Assembly (NCBI RefSeq): GCF_947494755.1
Contig: NZ_CANLVZ010000009.1
Span: 1 to 64,000, forward strand
Reading direction: 5' to 3'
DNA length: 64,000 bases
Origin: an uncultured Tateyamaria sp.
GTDB lineage: Bacteria; Pseudomonadota; Alphaproteobacteria; Rhodobacterales; Rhodobacteraceae
Part shown: in pieces, positions 45,972 to 56,021 of the stretch
How positions within the stretch are numbered: the stretch's first letter is position 1
Layout of the letters: each line of letters opens with the position of its first letter
Notes under the pieces: model-generated
Databases searched by the model: none
What the model saw: only the letters and a program-made list of their open reading frames with translations
What the model was told of the DNA's origin: nothing
Translations under genes and position numbers: made by a program

Positions 45972-45992
45972 GGTTCGCTTCGGATCGCTCGC

Positions 45993-47240
45993 TTATTTTA
46001 GGGGCTCTGCCCCCGGCCTTGCGGCCTCCCCCGAGGTATTTTCGGCGAAAGGAAGAGTGTGACTTTCGCCCGGTTCGGGCGTGAGCGCGTAGGGTTTGGC
46101 GATTTGCCAGACGTGATCGGGGATCATGTTCTTCATCTTGGCGGGCAGTGACTGGCGCAGGTGCAGGATGGTTTCGGCCGCTTTCATCTCGACCCGCGTG
46201 CGCGCAAATTCGAGGCCCCGTGGCCCGGTGCGTGGTTGCAGCCAACTGACGATGGGCCGCACCCAGTTGGGCATCCGGCGCAGCGGCAACCCGCCCGCCG
46301 CGCGGGCCGTGTTGGCGATGAACCCTTTGACGGCGGCGTGCCTTTTGCCCTTGCTGTCCGGCGCGGTGAGGATGATCTGCTCGCCGAGCCCTTCCAGCAT
46401 TTCGGCGCCACGCGCGTTGCGCACGATGACCCACTGATCACCTTGGCCCGCCATATATCCGACCGTGATGTCGGCCAAGGCGTTCGTGTAATCGACGCAA
46501 GTGCGGCATGTGAGCGGGAAAAAATCGGGCGGCAAGTCAGAGATCGGCAGGGACAGAAATGGGATAAGCCGTTGCCGTCCGTCGCTGAACCGCAGTTCCA
46601 CCCGGTAGTCGGCGCGAAATTCGAGATAGGTGATGGTGTCGGGATTTTCGTCCAGCAGGGCGAGGAAGGTATGAAAATTCTCGGTCGTGGTGTTGTCGGA
46701 ACAGGGCGTGCCGATCACGTAAAGCCGGTCGAACCTGAGGTCAGCCTCGAGTTTGCGCAGGGCGTAGATTTGGCAGGGGATGCCGATCACCGCGAGGCGT
46801 TTGAAGGCGCGGGCGTGCGCCTCCTCAAGCAGCGCCAGCAGCGGCGCGTAGCCCATCCGCATACCGCGCGCGCGGGCCATGTCGTCTGCCTCGGTGATCA
46901 GGGTGGGCTGGGGTTTCCAACGGTCACCGGCATCCGGCACCATGGTCAGCACCGCATCCACCTTGCCATTGCGCAGCAGATCAGCAGCAAGCCCTGTGGT
47001 GATCCCGGTCCATTGCGCACCCGTGGCGGGGGTGGCCATGCGGGCGCGGTGCATGGATTGGAAGGGGCCGAAAAACAACTCGTCCCCTGCCCCACGCGCA
47101 CGCCCGTGCACCGCGCGTTCCATTCCTGGATAATCAGGCTTGATGAATTGGCAGGCCGTGCCGCAGGCCGAGGGATCTTTCATCCGCGACACCCCACAAT
47201 CCGTACACAGGCTGCGCGGCGCAGGGGCGCGCAGTGTCAC
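45993..47240 (-). CDS. Coenzyme F420 hydrogenase/dehydrogenase beta-subunit family (BciB-like)
   Basis: 415 residues, a flavin and Fe-S protein. LCTDCGVSRMKDPSACGTAC and the later FFPLTCRTCVDYTNALADITVGYM motif hold Cys for [4Fe-4S]. The family includes BciB, which reduces the 8-vinyl group of divinyl chlorophyllide, but members also occur in non-phototrophs, so the substrate is open. Its last residues (about 398-415, FAENTSGEAARPGAEPLK) are encoded by the dispersed repeat at 46001-46055. Its start overlaps the nadK stop (ATGA). Confidence 0.82.
   Translation of the reverse strand: MTLRAPAPRSLCTDCGVSRMKDPSACGTACQFIKPDYPGMERAVHGRARGAGDELFFGPFQSMHRARMATPATGAQWTGITTGLAADLLRNGKVDAVLTMVPDAGDRWKPQPTLITEADDMARARGMRMGYAPLLALLEEAHARAFKRLAVIGIPCQIYALRKLEADLRFDRLYVIGTPCSDNTTTENFHTFLALLDENPDTITYLEFRADYRVELRFSDGRQRLIPFLSLPISDLPPDFFPLTCRTCVDYTNALADITVGYMAGQGDQWVIVRNARGAEMLEGLGEQIILTAPDSKGKRHAAVKGFIANTARAAGGLPLRRMPNWVRPIVSWLQPRTGPRGLEFARTRVEMKAAETILHLRQSLPAKMKNMIPDHVWQIAKPYALTPEPGESHTLPFAENTSGEAARPGAEPLK
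46001..46055 (+). repeat. Dispersed twin-hairpin repeat, copy C, read as C-terminus of the BciB-like protein
   Basis: GGGGCTCTGCCCC and GGCCTTGCGGCC hairpins with CTCCCCCGAGGTATTTTCGG and CGAAAGGAAG, near-identical to copies A and B. It differs in being inside a coding frame: the minus-strand BciB-like gene reads through it and stops at 45995..45993. Confidence 0.8.
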
Positions 47241-47998
47241 GTGAACTGTTCCGAGATCAGCCGCTCCTCCAACCCGTGGCCGGGGTCGAACAGGATCCTG
47301 TGCACGACTGACGGTTCGGACTGGATTTCGACGGACACCACGTCGCGGATCGAGCGCGAGTCCGCCTCGGCCATGACAGGGCGCTTGTCGACCTCGAGCA
47401 CGTCAAAACGCACATGCGCCATCTTGGGCAACAAGGCCCCGCGCCAGCGCCGGGGACGGAACGCGGCCACAGCCGTCAGCGCCAGCACGTCCGAGCCGAT
47501 GGGCAGGACGGGGCCGTGAGCGGAATAGTTGTAGGCGGTGGAGCCCGCAGGCGTTGCCACGAGCGCGCCGTCACAGACCAACTCGTCCATCCTGAGACGC
47601 CCATCGACCGTGATGCGCAATTTCGCCGCTTGCGGGCCTGAGCGCAGCAGCGACACTTCATTGATGGCGAGCGCCTGATGCCGACCCCCATGGATGTCCT
47701 GCACCGTCATGCTGAGCGGGTTCAACTCCGCCTCTTCGGCCGCTTCAAGCCGGGCGATCAGATCGCCTTCGCCGTATTCGTTCATCAAAAAGCCGATGGT
47801 GCCGCGGTTCATGCCATAGACCGGCGCGCGCATCGCGCGTGTGTCATGCAGGGTTTGCAGCATGAACCCGTCCCCACCAAGGGCCACAATCACGTCCGCC
47901 GCGCCGGGATCTGCGTCGCCATAGCGCCCGATCAAAGCCGCCCGCGCCGTTTGTGCGACCGCAGCCCGGCTGGCGGCAAAGGCGATTTTGAGCGGCAT
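47237..47998 (-). CDS. nadK: NAD kinase
   Basis: 253 residues. It makes NADP from NAD and ATP. GGDG (in [10 protein letters not shown]) is the family signature with catalytic Asp; [13 protein letters not shown] and INEVSLLRS bind [25 protein letters not shown] is the C-terminal beta-sandwich block. Upstream of and coupled to the BciB-like gene. The pairing suggests NADP supply for a reductase, but this is only context. Confidence 0.95.
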   Translation of the reverse strand: MPLKIAFAASRAAVAQTARAALIGRYGDADPGAADVIVALGGDGFMLQTLHDTRAMRAPVYGMNRGTIGFLMNEYGEGDLIARLEAAEEAELNPLSMTVQDIHGGRHQALAINEVSLLRSGPQAAKLRITVDGRLRMDELVCDGALVATPAGSTAYNYSAHGPVLPIGSDVLALTAVAAFRPRRWRGALLPKMAHVRFDVLEVDKRPVMAEADSRSIRDVVSVEIQSEPSVVHRILFDPGHGLEERLISEQFT

Positions 47999-48113
47999 CG
48001 GAGTTTCCTATGGCGTGCGTTCTGCGCCAAAAGAACCATATATTTTCGCCCCTTACCAGCATTGCCGCTCAGACAGGCGATTTCGTCGCTTTACATCCTT
48101 TGCCCGCGGCTCC

Positions 48114-48129
48114 GTTTCCGATAGGAAAC
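48114..48129 (+). promoter_or_regulatory. Stem-loop in the glyA leader (GTTTCC-GATA-GGAAAC)
   Basis: A perfect 6-bp stem with a GATA loop 40 bases before the glyA ATG; a second small hairpin (GCGATTTCGTCGC) lies upstream at about 48078-48090. The leader could be an RNA control element, but I cannot match it to a known riboswitch class. Confidence 0.4.
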
Positions 48130-48168
48130 CGCTCAGATACCCGACTCAGGCAGACACGGAGAGTGCCC

Positions 48169-49464
48169 ATGAACGCGCCCCACCGCACCGACGGATTTTT
48201 CACCCAAACCCTCGCAGACCGCGACCACGCACTGTTCGGCTCCATCCGCGATGAGCTTGGCCGCCAACGCGACGAAATCGAGCTGATTGCCTCGGAAAAC
48301 ATCGTCTCCGCTGCCGTGCTTGAGGCGCAGGGGTCGGTGATGACCAACAAATACGCCGAAGGGTATCCCGGGCGGCGCTATTACGGTGGATGCCAATATG
48401 TGGACGTCGCCGAAAACCTCGCCATTGAGCGGGCCAAGCAACTCTTTGGTTGCGGCTTTGCCAACGTACAGCCCAATTCCGGCTCGCAAGCCAATCAGGG
48501 TGTGTTTCAGGCGCTATTGCAGCCGGGCGATACGATCCTTGGTATGAGCCTTGATGCCGGTGGCCACCTGACCCACGGGGCCAAGCCCAACCAATCGGGC
48601 AAGTGGTTCAACGCGGTGCAATACGGGGTGCGGCGCGACACGCTGGACATCGACTATGATCAGATCGAAGCGCTGGCGCTGGAACACAAACCCCAGATGA
48701 TCATCGCAGGCGGTTCAGCCATTCCGCGCGTCATCGACTTTGCGCGCATCCGCGAGATTGCGGACAAGGTCGGTGCGTGGGTACTGGCGGATGTCGCCCA
48801 CTTTGCGGGTCTGATCGCGGCTGGCGAATACCCCAACCCTTTCCCGCATGTGCATGTGGCGACCACGACCACCCACAAGACCCTGCGCGGGCCCCGTGGT
48901 GGCATGATCCTGACCAATGACGAGGCGCTGGCCAAGAAGTTCAACTCGGCCATCTTCCCCGGCATTCAGGGCGGCCCGCTGATGCATGTCATTGCGGCCA
49001 AGGCCGTCGCCTTTGGCGAGGCGCTGGACCCGTCGTTCAAGACCTATCAACAGCAGGTCATCAAGAACGCCCAAGCGCTGGCGGATCAGTTGCATAAAGG
49101 CGGGCTTGATACCGTCACCCACGGCACCGACACCCATGTGATGCTGGTCGATCTGCGCCCCAAAGGGGTCAAGGGCAACGCCACCGAAAAGGCACTGGGC
49201 CGCGCGCACATCACCTGCAACAAGAACGGCGTGCCCTTTGACGACGAAAAACCGACGATCACGAGCGGCATACGCCTCGGCTCCCCCGCGGGCACGACAC
49301 GCGGCTTTGGCGAGACGGAGTTCCGCCAGATCGGCGACTGGATCAACCAGGTTGTGGACGGTCTGGCAGCCAATGGTGAAGAGGGCAACAGCGCGGTCGA
49401 GGAGAAGGTTAAGGCAGAAGTGGCCGCCCTGTGCGCGCAATTCCCGCTCTATCCCAACCTCTGA
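48169..49464 (+). CDS. glyA: Serine hydroxymethyltransferase
   Basis: 431 residues. It interconverts serine and glycine with tetrahydrofolate, PLP-dependent. [14 protein letters not shown] opens the fold, [16 protein letters not shown] and the PLP-binding Lys in [15 protein letters not shown] are diagnostic. The ATG at 48169 is chosen over the longer frame to 48010, since the 48114 hairpin lies between and the family starts close to here. Terminator follows at 49485. Confidence 0.97.
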   Translation: MNAPHRTDGFFTQTLADRDHALFGSIRDELGRQRDEIELIASENIVSAAVLEAQGSVMTNKYAEGYPGRRYYGGCQYVDVAENLAIERAKQLFGCGFANVQPNSGSQANQGVFQALLQPGDTILGMSLDAGGHLTHGAKPNQSGKWFNAVQYGVRRDTLDIDYDQIEALALEHKPQMIIAGGSAIPRVIDFARIREIADKVGAWVLADVAHFAGLIAAGEYPNPFPHVHVATTTTHKTLRGPRGGMILTNDEALAKKFNSAIFPGIQGGPLMHVIAAKAVAFGEALDPSFKTYQQQVIKNAQALADQLHKGGLDTVTHGTDTHVMLVDLRPKGVKGNATEKALGRAHITCNKNGVPFDDEKPTITSGIRLGSPAGTTRGFGETEFRQIGDWINQVVDGLAANGEEGNSAVEEKVKAEVAALCAQFPLYPNL

Positions 49465-49484
49465 TCGACGACGAAACTGACATG

Positions 49485-49514
49485 AAAAGGCGGGCCGCTC
49501 TGGCCTGCCTTTTG
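49485..49514 (+). terminator. Bidirectional-looking terminator after glyA
   Basis: AAAAGGCGGGCC-GCTCT-GGCCTGCCTTTT, an 11- to 12-bp stem with one mismatch and T-run on both strands, between convergent glyA and the small membrane gene. Confidence 0.85.
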
Positions 49515-49527
49515 CGTTTTCGAAGGG

Positions 49528-49902
49528 CTAGACCTGCCCGGTCCAGACCATCCATACCACCAGGCCAGCCGCGATCAGCAGGATGTTGAAGGCCATCGCG
49601 GCAGCGATGCCGAGCCAGAACCCTTTGCGGCGGTCTGCCCGGTCAATGCCACCCAGAAACGTGACAATCCGGGTCTCTGCGGTGTCCAGCGCGCCGCCAT
49701 CGATCTGCCGCGTCAACTTGGGTTGCCCGCCAAGCGCTTGGGCGTCCACGATGCGGCGCGCCTCCGCATGCAGTCGTTTCGGTAAACGACGCCCCGTGCG
49801 GCGCAGGGCGACATCCAGCGACTTGGCTTTCACACCAAATGCCGCGCGCAGGGCACTCTGGACACGCGTGGCGCGGGCGTTGATCGTTTCTTGGGTTTCC
49901 AT
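49528..49902 (-). CDS. Hypothetical membrane protein
   Basis: 124 residues. A basic N-terminal half (about 1-80, several Arg-rich helices) and one membrane helix near the C-terminus (GFWLGIAAAMAFNILLIAAGLVVWMV), so it is a tail-anchored or single-pass protein with its N-terminus in the cytoplasm. No family recognised. Divergent from the alpha/beta hydrolase gene, convergent with glyA. Confidence 0.65.
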   Translation of the reverse strand: METQETINARATRVQSALRAAFGVKAKSLDVALRRTGRRLPKRLHAEARRIVDAQALGGQPKLTRQIDGGALDTAETRIVTFLGGIDRADRRKGFWLGIAAAMAFNILLIAAGLVVWMVWTGQV

Positions 49903-49972
49903 GCTTGGCTTCTACCGCGTGGCAGGGGTCGGCTCAATCCCTCTGGCTCGACACCGATTTCCGCGTTAAGCC

Positions 49973-50743
49973 ATGGATATGTTGACCTATTCACAGATTG
50001 GCCCTGCGATGGGCGCGCCATTGTTGATTGCGCACGGGCTTTATGGATCGGGGCGCAATTGGGGAGTGATCGCCAAGAGGTTGGCCGATACGCGGCGGGT
50101 GATCACCGTCGATATGCGCAACCACGGGCACAGCTTTTGGTCGGATGACCACGGCTATGCCGATATGGCCACCGATCTGGCTCAGGTCATCGACCACCTT
50201 GGCGGGCCAATGGATGTGGTCGGACATTCCATGGGCGGCAAGGCTGCGATGGTGCTGGCGCTGACGCGGCCGGACACGCTGCGACGGCTGGTGATCGGGG
50301 ACATCGCGCCTGTCCCTTATCAGCACAGCCAGATGCAGTTCATTGAGGCCATGCGCGCGGTCGATTTGGACATGGTGACCCGCCGCTCGGACGCAAATGA
50401 CCAACTGGCGGACCAGGGGATCGATCCGGCTTTGTGCAGCTTTCTGACTCAATCGCTCGATGTCCCTGAAAAAAAGTGGCGGCTCAACCTGGATGCGCTG
50501 GCCGACAACATGGACGCGATCATCGGGTTTCCCGAGGTCGAGGGTCAGCATGGTGGGCCCACGCTGTTTCTATCTGGCGGGCAGTCGGACTATGTCGCGC
50601 GGCGCTACCGCGCCACGATCCAGTCGCTGTTCAGCAACGCCCGCTTTGCCAAGATTTCGAAAGCCGGGCACTGGCTGCACGCCGACGACCCACGCGCATT
50701 TGAAGGCACTGTGCGCGCATATCTGGACGCTGACGGCGTCTAG
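49973..50743 (+). CDS. Alpha/beta hydrolase (YbfF-like esterase)
   Basis: 256 residues. The nucleophile elbow is GHSMGG (about residue 80), the oxyanion region HGLYGSGRNWGVIAK, and the catalytic His in SKAGHWLHADDP. RNHGHSFWSDDHGYADMATDLAQVI is typical of the YbfF esterase group acting on short acyl esters or acyl-CoA. 65 bases upstream of the cyclopropane synthase gene and on the same strand. Confidence 0.88.
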   Translation: MDMLTYSQIGPAMGAPLLIAHGLYGSGRNWGVIAKRLADTRRVITVDMRNHGHSFWSDDHGYADMATDLAQVIDHLGGPMDVVGHSMGGKAAMVLALTRPDTLRRLVIGDIAPVPYQHSQMQFIEAMRAVDLDMVTRRSDANDQLADQGIDPALCSFLTQSLDVPEKKWRLNLDALADNMDAIIGFPEVEGQHGGPTLFLSGGQSDYVARRYRATIQSLFSNARFAKISKAGHWLHADDPRAFEGTVRAYLDADGV

Positions 50744-50808
50744 CCCTTGACCTAACCCCCTCTGCAATATCACCTTTATGGTCAGACGAGAAATCAGGGG
50801 GCAAAGCG

Positions 50809-52050
50809 ATGTGGGACAAACTGCTGGATCGGTTTTTGACGGGTATGATGGTGCAGGACCGTCTGAGCGTCACATATCCCGACGGCACCACGCGCGACTA
50901 TGGCCCGACCACAGGGAGCCAAGCCCACTTGGCACTGACAGGCGATGCCACGGTGCGCGCGCTGATCCTGAATCCCGATCTGGGCCTTGGCGAAGGGTAC
51001 ATGGACGGGCGGATCACGCCGCAGAACTGCACGCTGGATGATGTGCTCGAGATCATCATCCGCAACCGATTCGCAGGTGGACTGCCGCCGTGGATGCTGA
51101 TGGCGAACCGGGCGCGGTTTCACATGCGCAGCTTTGTCCAGCGCAATGCCCCCCGTGCATCACGCAAGAACGTAACGCACCATTATGATATCTCCGACGA
51201 CCTCTATGCGATGTTTCTGGACACGGACATGCAGTATTCCTGCGCTTATTTCCGCGACGACGCCATGACGCTGGAAGAGGCCCAGGCCGCCAAAAAGGCC
51301 CACATTGCTGCCAAGTTGTGCATCGAGCCGGGAATGCGCGTCCTTGACATCGGGTGCGGGTGGGGCGGGATGGCGCTGACCCTTGCAGGGGAATACGGCT
51401 GCGAGGTCACCGGCATCACGCTCAGCGAAAACCAACTCGCCACTGCGCAGAAACGGGCAGATGCGGCGGGGCTGTCGGATCGCATCCGCTTTAACCTTCA
51501 GGATTATCGCCACACCAGCGGCACCTTTGATCGGATCGTGTCGGTGGGGATGCTGGAACATGTGGGCGTGCCGAACTTTGGCACGTATTTCGACCGCGTG
51601 GCGGAGCTGCTGGACCCGGACGGGGTTGCGTTGATCCATACGATCGGGCGGTCCGCACCGCCTATGGCGCACAGTTCGTGGATCAACAAATACATTTTTC
51701 CGGGGGGGTACGTCCCGTCGCTCTCCGAGCTGGCGCAACCCCTCGAACAGTCGGGGCTGTGGCAGACCGACATCGAAATCTGGCGGCTGCATTACGCCAA
51801 GACGATCCGGCACTGGCGCGCGCGCTTTGATGAGAACATCAGCGAAATCAGCAGCATGTATGATGACCGTTTCGTACGCATGTTCCGATACTATCTGACC
51901 GTCTGTATCCTCGCATTCGAACACCAGATGCAGGCCGTCTATCACCTGCAACTCGCGCACAACCGCGCGGCCGTGCCGCTGACGCGCGACTACATGTATG
52001 CAGACGACGCAGTCGCCGAACCAATGCCTCTACGCGAAATGGCACAGTAG
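50809..52050 (+). CDS. cfa: Cyclopropane-fatty-acyl-phospholipid synthase
   Basis: 413 residues. It adds a methylene from SAM to double bonds of membrane lipids. Motif I is VLDIGCGWGGMALTLA, followed by GITLSENQLATAQKRA and HVGVPNFGTYFDRV; the N-terminal about 100 residues hold the lipid-binding part with GEGYMDGRI. Length matches the family. Possibly co-transcribed with the upstream esterase. Confidence 0.94.
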   Translation: MWDKLLDRFLTGMMVQDRLSVTYPDGTTRDYGPTTGSQAHLALTGDATVRALILNPDLGLGEGYMDGRITPQNCTLDDVLEIIIRNRFAGGLPPWMLMANRARFHMRSFVQRNAPRASRKNVTHHYDISDDLYAMFLDTDMQYSCAYFRDDAMTLEEAQAAKKAHIAAKLCIEPGMRVLDIGCGWGGMALTLAGEYGCEVTGITLSENQLATAQKRADAAGLSDRIRFNLQDYRHTSGTFDRIVSVGMLEHVGVPNFGTYFDRVAELLDPDGVALIHTIGRSAPPMAHSSWINKYIFPGGYVPSLSELAQPLEQSGLWQTDIEIWRLHYAKTIRHWRARFDENISEISSMYDDRFVRMFRYYLTVCILAFEHQMQAVYHLQLAHNRAAVPLTRDYMYADDAVAEPMPLREMAQ

Positions 52051-52178
52051 GCGGTTGCCGCCTAAGTTTCACGATCTGACCACGAAATAACCACGATTAA
52101 CGGGTAGCTTTGACGTGCGCAGGCCCCCTGCTTGCGTTCTGTAACACCAGACGGACCCGCAAATCGGGAGGACAGCAA

Positions 52179-52544
52179 ATGGAATACGGTCAACGCGAAC
52201 CTATGAAAAGCGTGTCAGCCAAAGAGCCGACCGCCTTCACCATGAAGTCGATCAAGGAATTGATCGCCGAGGAGAAGGACACATTTGCAAGAGCCGTCAC
52301 ATTGCGCATGGCGATGCCGAAATCCGAGCTGCAGCAGCCTCCGCATCTGCGTGGTGCCGCACCTGCCCCGCGCAAACCTGCGGTCGCCAAGCCCGTGCTC
52401 AAAGCCAGCTCGGCTCCTCAGTTCGAGGCCGAAATCACATCGCCCCCCACGGCCATTCCGGCCTCTATCCGCGGCCAGATCGACGAGACACCAGAACCCA
52501 CCGCCAAGTCGCGCTCGTTCTTCAGCCGGCTGATCGGCGGCTAA
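52179..52544 (+). CDS. Hypothetical small protein, possibly Roseobacter-specific
   Basis: 121 residues from the ATG at 52179, preceded by GGGAGGA; a longer frame to 52110 is rejected for lack of a ribosome site. N-terminal helix MKSVSAKEPTAFTMKSIKELI, a Pro/Ala-rich middle and a hydrophobic end (FFSRLIGG). Looks partly disordered; no domain. Function unknown. Confidence 0.6.
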   Translation: MEYGQREPMKSVSAKEPTAFTMKSIKELIAEEKDTFARAVTLRMAMPKSELQQPPHLRGAAPAPRKPAVAKPVLKASSAPQFEAEITSPPTAIPASIRGQIDETPEPTAKSRSFFSRLIGG

Positions 52545-52688
52545 GCCTGCACGGGGCCCTGCGCCCCGTTGCCAAAATGATGTGAACGCGCACGCGGATC
52601 GCAGATTCAGGGCCGTGGCCCCTTCCAACCTCTTGCACCTTCCGACCCCATCCCTATAACGCAGACAATTTGCACGCAGGGGGTCAGC

Positions 52689-55600
52689 ATGCCGAAAAGA
52701 ACCGATATCAACACGATCATGATCATCGGCGCGGGCCCCATTGTCATTGGTCAGGCCTGCGAGTTCGACTACTCCGGCGCTCAAGCCTGCAAGGCCCTGC
52801 GTGAAGAAGGCTACCGGGTCGTCCTCGTCAACTCGAACCCCGCCACCATCATGACCGACCCCGGGCTGGCCGATGCCACCTATATCGAGCCGATCACCCC
52901 CGAGGTGGTCGCCAAGATCATCGAGAAAGAACGCCCCGATGCGCTGCTGCCCACCATGGGCGGACAGACCGGGCTGAACACCTCGCTTGCGCTGGAAGAG
53001 ATGGGCGTGCTGGACAAATTCGGCGTCGAGATGATCGGGGCCAAGCGGGAGGCCATCGAGATGGCCGAAGATCGCAAGCTGTTCCGCGAGGCGATGGACC
53101 GCCTTGGCATCGAAAACCCCCGCGCGACAATCGTGACCGCGCCCGTCGATGCCGATGGCAAGAAGGACCTTGCCGCAGGCGTCGCGATTGCGCTGCAAAC
53201 GCTTGAGGATATCGGCCTTCCGGCCATCATCCGCCCCGCCTTTACCCTTGGCGGCACTGGCGGCGGCGTCGCCTACAATCGGGATGATTACGAGGCGATC
53301 TGCCGCTCGGGGATGGACGCTTCCCCCGTCGGTCAGATCCTGGTCGATGAATCCCTGCTTGGCTGGAAAGAATACGAGATGGAGGTGGTGCGCGACACCG
53401 CCGACAACGCGATTATCGTCTGTTCCATCGAGAACGTCGACCCGATGGGCGTGCATACAGGCGATTCTATCACCGTGGCCCCAGCCCTCACGCTGACCGA
53501 CAAGGAATACCAGATCATGCGTAACCACTCGATTGCGGTGCTGCGCGAGATCGGCGTCGAAACGGGTGGCTCAAACGTGCAATGGGCAATCAACCCCGAA
53601 GACGGGCGCATGGTCGTGATCGAGATGAACCCCCGCGTATCGCGCTCCTCGGCGCTGGCGTCCAAGGCGACCGGTTTTCCGATTGCCAAGATCGCGGCCA
53701 AGCTGGCGGTCGGCTACACCCTCGATGAACTCGACAACGACATCACCAAGGTGACGCCCGCCTCGTTCGAGCCAACCATCGACTATGTGGTCACCAAGAT
53801 CCCCAAATTCGCGTTCGAAAAGTTCCCCGGGTCCGAGGCGACTCTGACCACCGCGATGAAATCGGTGGGCGAGGTCATGGCCGTTGGGCGTACCTTCCAC
53901 GAATCGTTGCTCAAGGCGCTGGCATCCATGGAATCCGGCCTCACCGGCTTGGATGACATCGACATCCCCGGTGCGCCGGACAAGGCGGCGGTGGTCAAGG
54001 CGATCTCGGTGCAGACCCCCGACCGGTTGCGCCTGATCGCGCAAGCCATGCGCCATGGGCTGTCGGACGATGAAATTCACGGCGTCACGATGTTCGACCC
54101 CTGGTTCCTCGCCCGTCTGCGCGAGATTGTCGACACCGAAGATGCGGTGCGCCGCGACGGGCTGCCCGACAGCGAAGAGGGGCTGCGCCGCCTCAAGATG
54201 ATGGGCTTTACGGATGCGCGTCTGGCCACTTTGACGGACAGCCGTGAAGCGGATGTGCGCGCCCTGCGCGACAGCCTCGGGGTCCATGCCGTGTTCAAGC
54301 GGATCGACACCTGCGCCGCCGAGTTCGAGGCGCAAACGCCGTATATGTACTCGACCTATGAAACGCCGGTGTTCGGCGAGGCGGAATGCGAGGCCCGCCC
54401 GTCGGATCGCAAGAAAGTGGTCATTCTGGGCGGCGGTCCCAACCGGATCGGGCAAGGGATCGAGTTCGACTATTGCTGCTGTCATGCCTGTTTTGCGCTC
54501 ACGGATGCGGGCTATGAAACAATCATGATCAACTGCAACCCCGAGACGGTGTCGACCGACTATGACACCTCCGACAGGTTGTATTTTGAACCGCTGACTT
54601 TTGAACACGTCATGGAAATCATGCGTGTCGAGCAGGACAACGGCACCTTGCACGGCGTGATCGTGCAGTTTGGGGGGCAGACCCCGCTGAAGCTCGCCAA
54701 TGCGCTGGAAGAGGCGGGTATTCCGATCCTTGGCACCACGCCGGACGCGATTGATCTGGCCGAAGATCGCGAGCGGTTCCAGAAGCTGGTGCAGGATCTG
54801 GGCCTGAAGCAACCCAAGAACGGGATTGCGCATTCCGACGATGAAGCCCTTGCAATCGCAGAAGATATTGGCTTCCCACTGGTGATACGTCCGTCTTATG
54901 TCTTGGGTGGTCGGGCGATGGAAATCGTGCGCGATATGGGCCAATTGCGCCGCTACATCTCCGAAGCTGTGGTGGTGTCGGGCGACAGCCCCGTCCTGCT
55001 CGACAGCTATTTGTCAGGCGCCGTCGAATTGGATGTGGATGCGCTGTGCGACGGCACCGACGTGCATGTGGCCGGCATCATGCAGCACATCGAAGAGGCG
55101 GGCGTGCATTCGGGCGACAGCGCCTGTTCGCTGCCCCCCTACTCGCTTGGCAAGGACGTGATCGCCGAAATAGAAGTGCAGACTCGCGCACTGGCCTTGG
55201 CGCTTAACGTGGTCGGCTTGATGAACATCCAGTTCGCGGTGCAGGGCGACGACATCTACCTGATTGAGGTCAACCCGCGTGCCTCGCGCACCGTACCCTT
55301 CGTCGCCAAGTCGACCGACAGCGCGATTGCATCCATAGCGGCGCGGATCATGGCCGGTGAGCCGCTTTCCAACTTCCCCCTGCGCGCGCCCTATGATGCG
55401 AGCGCCAGCTATGATGCGGTGCTGCCTTTGGGCGATCCGATGACGCTGGCCGATCCGAACATGCCGTGGTTCTCGGTGAAAGAGGCCGTGTTGCCCTTTG
55501 CCCGTTTCCCCGGCGTGGACACGATTCTGGGTCCCGAAATGCGTTCAACCGGGGAGGTGATGGGCTGGGATCGCACTTTTGGGCGCGCCTTCCTCAAGGC

Positions 55601-56021
55601 GCAGATGGGTGCAGGCATGGTGCTGCCCGACGCGGGATGCGCCTTTGTCTCGATCAAGGATATGGACAAGACGCCCGAGATGCTCGAGGCTGCGCAAATC
55701 CTGACGGGCCTTGGCTTCACGCTTGTGGCGACCCGCGGCACGTCGGCCTGGCTGAATGAACAGGGTGTTGAGTGCGGCGTGGTGAACAAGGTCTATGAGG
55801 GCCGCCCCGACGTGACCGACATGATGAAGGACGGGCGCATCCAACTGGTGCTGAACACGACCGAAGGGGCGCAAGCGGTCGAGGATTCAAAGTCAATCCG
55901 CTCCATCGCGCTTTATGACAAGATCCCTTATTTCACGACCGCAGCGGGGGCCTACGCCGCCGCGCTCGCCATTCGCGAACAGGCGCAAGGCGATGTCGGG
56001 GTCAAGGCGCTGCAAGGTTGA
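52689..56021 (+). CDS. carB: Carbamoyl-phosphate synthase large subunit
   Basis: 1110 residues. Two ATP-grasp synthetase halves ([20 protein letters not shown] and [19 protein letters not shown]), the [10 protein letters not shown] and [11 protein letters not shown] loops, and a C-terminal allosteric domain (about 970-1110) bind ornithine/UMP-type effectors. With the CarA glutaminase (not in the window) it makes carbamoyl phosphate for arginine and pyrimidine synthesis. Slightly longer than E. coli CarB owing to small inserts. Its TGA is immediately followed by the stop of the convergent PilJ-like gene. Confidence 0.97.
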   Translation: MPKRTDINTIMIIGAGPIVIGQACEFDYSGAQACKALREEGYRVVLVNSNPATIMTDPGLADATYIEPITPEVVAKIIEKERPDALLPTMGGQTGLNTSLALEEMGVLDKFGVEMIGAKREAIEMAEDRKLFREAMDRLGIENPRATIVTAPVDADGKKDLAAGVAIALQTLEDIGLPAIIRPAFTLGGTGGGVAYNRDDYEAICRSGMDASPVGQILVDESLLGWKEYEMEVVRDTADNAIIVCSIENVDPMGVHTGDSITVAPALTLTDKEYQIMRNHSIAVLREIGVETGGSNVQWAINPEDGRMVVIEMNPRVSRSSALASKATGFPIAKIAAKLAVGYTLDELDNDITKVTPASFEPTIDYVVTKIPKFAFEKFPGSEATLTTAMKSVGEVMAVGRTFHESLLKALASMESGLTGLDDIDIPGAPDKAAVVKAISVQTPDRLRLIAQAMRHGLSDDEIHGVTMFDPWFLARLREIVDTEDAVRRDGLPDSEEGLRRLKMMGFTDARLATLTDSREADVRALRDSLGVHAVFKRIDTCAAEFEAQTPYMYSTYETPVFGEAECEARPSDRKKVVILGGGPNRIGQGIEFDYCCCHACFALTDAGYETIMINCNPETVSTDYDTSDRLYFEPLTFEHVMEIMRVEQDNGTLHGVIVQFGGQTPLKLANALEEAGIPILGTTPDAIDLAEDRERFQKLVQDLGLKQPKNGIAHSDDEALAIAEDIGFPLVIRPSYVLGGRAMEIVRDMGQLRRYISEAVVVSGDSPVLLDSYLSGAVELDVDALCDGTDVHVAGIMQHIEEAGVHSGDSACSLPPYSLGKDVIAEIEVQTRALALALNVVGLMNIQFAVQGDDIYLIEVNPRASRTVPFVAKSTDSAIASIAARIMAGEPLSNFPLRAPYDASASYDAVLPLGDPMTLADPNMPWFSVKEAVLPFARFPGVDTILGPEMRSTGEVMGWDRTFGRAFLKAQMGAGMVLPDAGCAFVSIKDMDKTPEMLEAAQILTGLGFTLVATRGTSAWLNEQGVECGVVNKVYEGRPDVTDMMKDGRIQLVLNTTEGAQAVEDSKSIRSIALYDKIPYFTTAAGAYAAALAIREQAQGDVGVKALQG

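Noticed and set aside
10827-46055. Twin-hairpin repeats as a CRISPR array
   Set aside because: Copies are single, kilobases apart, with no spacer pattern and no cas genes.
45993-47240. BciB-like gene as evidence of phototrophy
   Set aside because: The family also occurs in non-phototrophs and no bch, crt or puf genes are present in the window.
53571-54944. Minus-strand open frame of 457 codons inside carB
   Set aside because: Shadow of carB; composition is typical of antisense translation in GC-rich genes.
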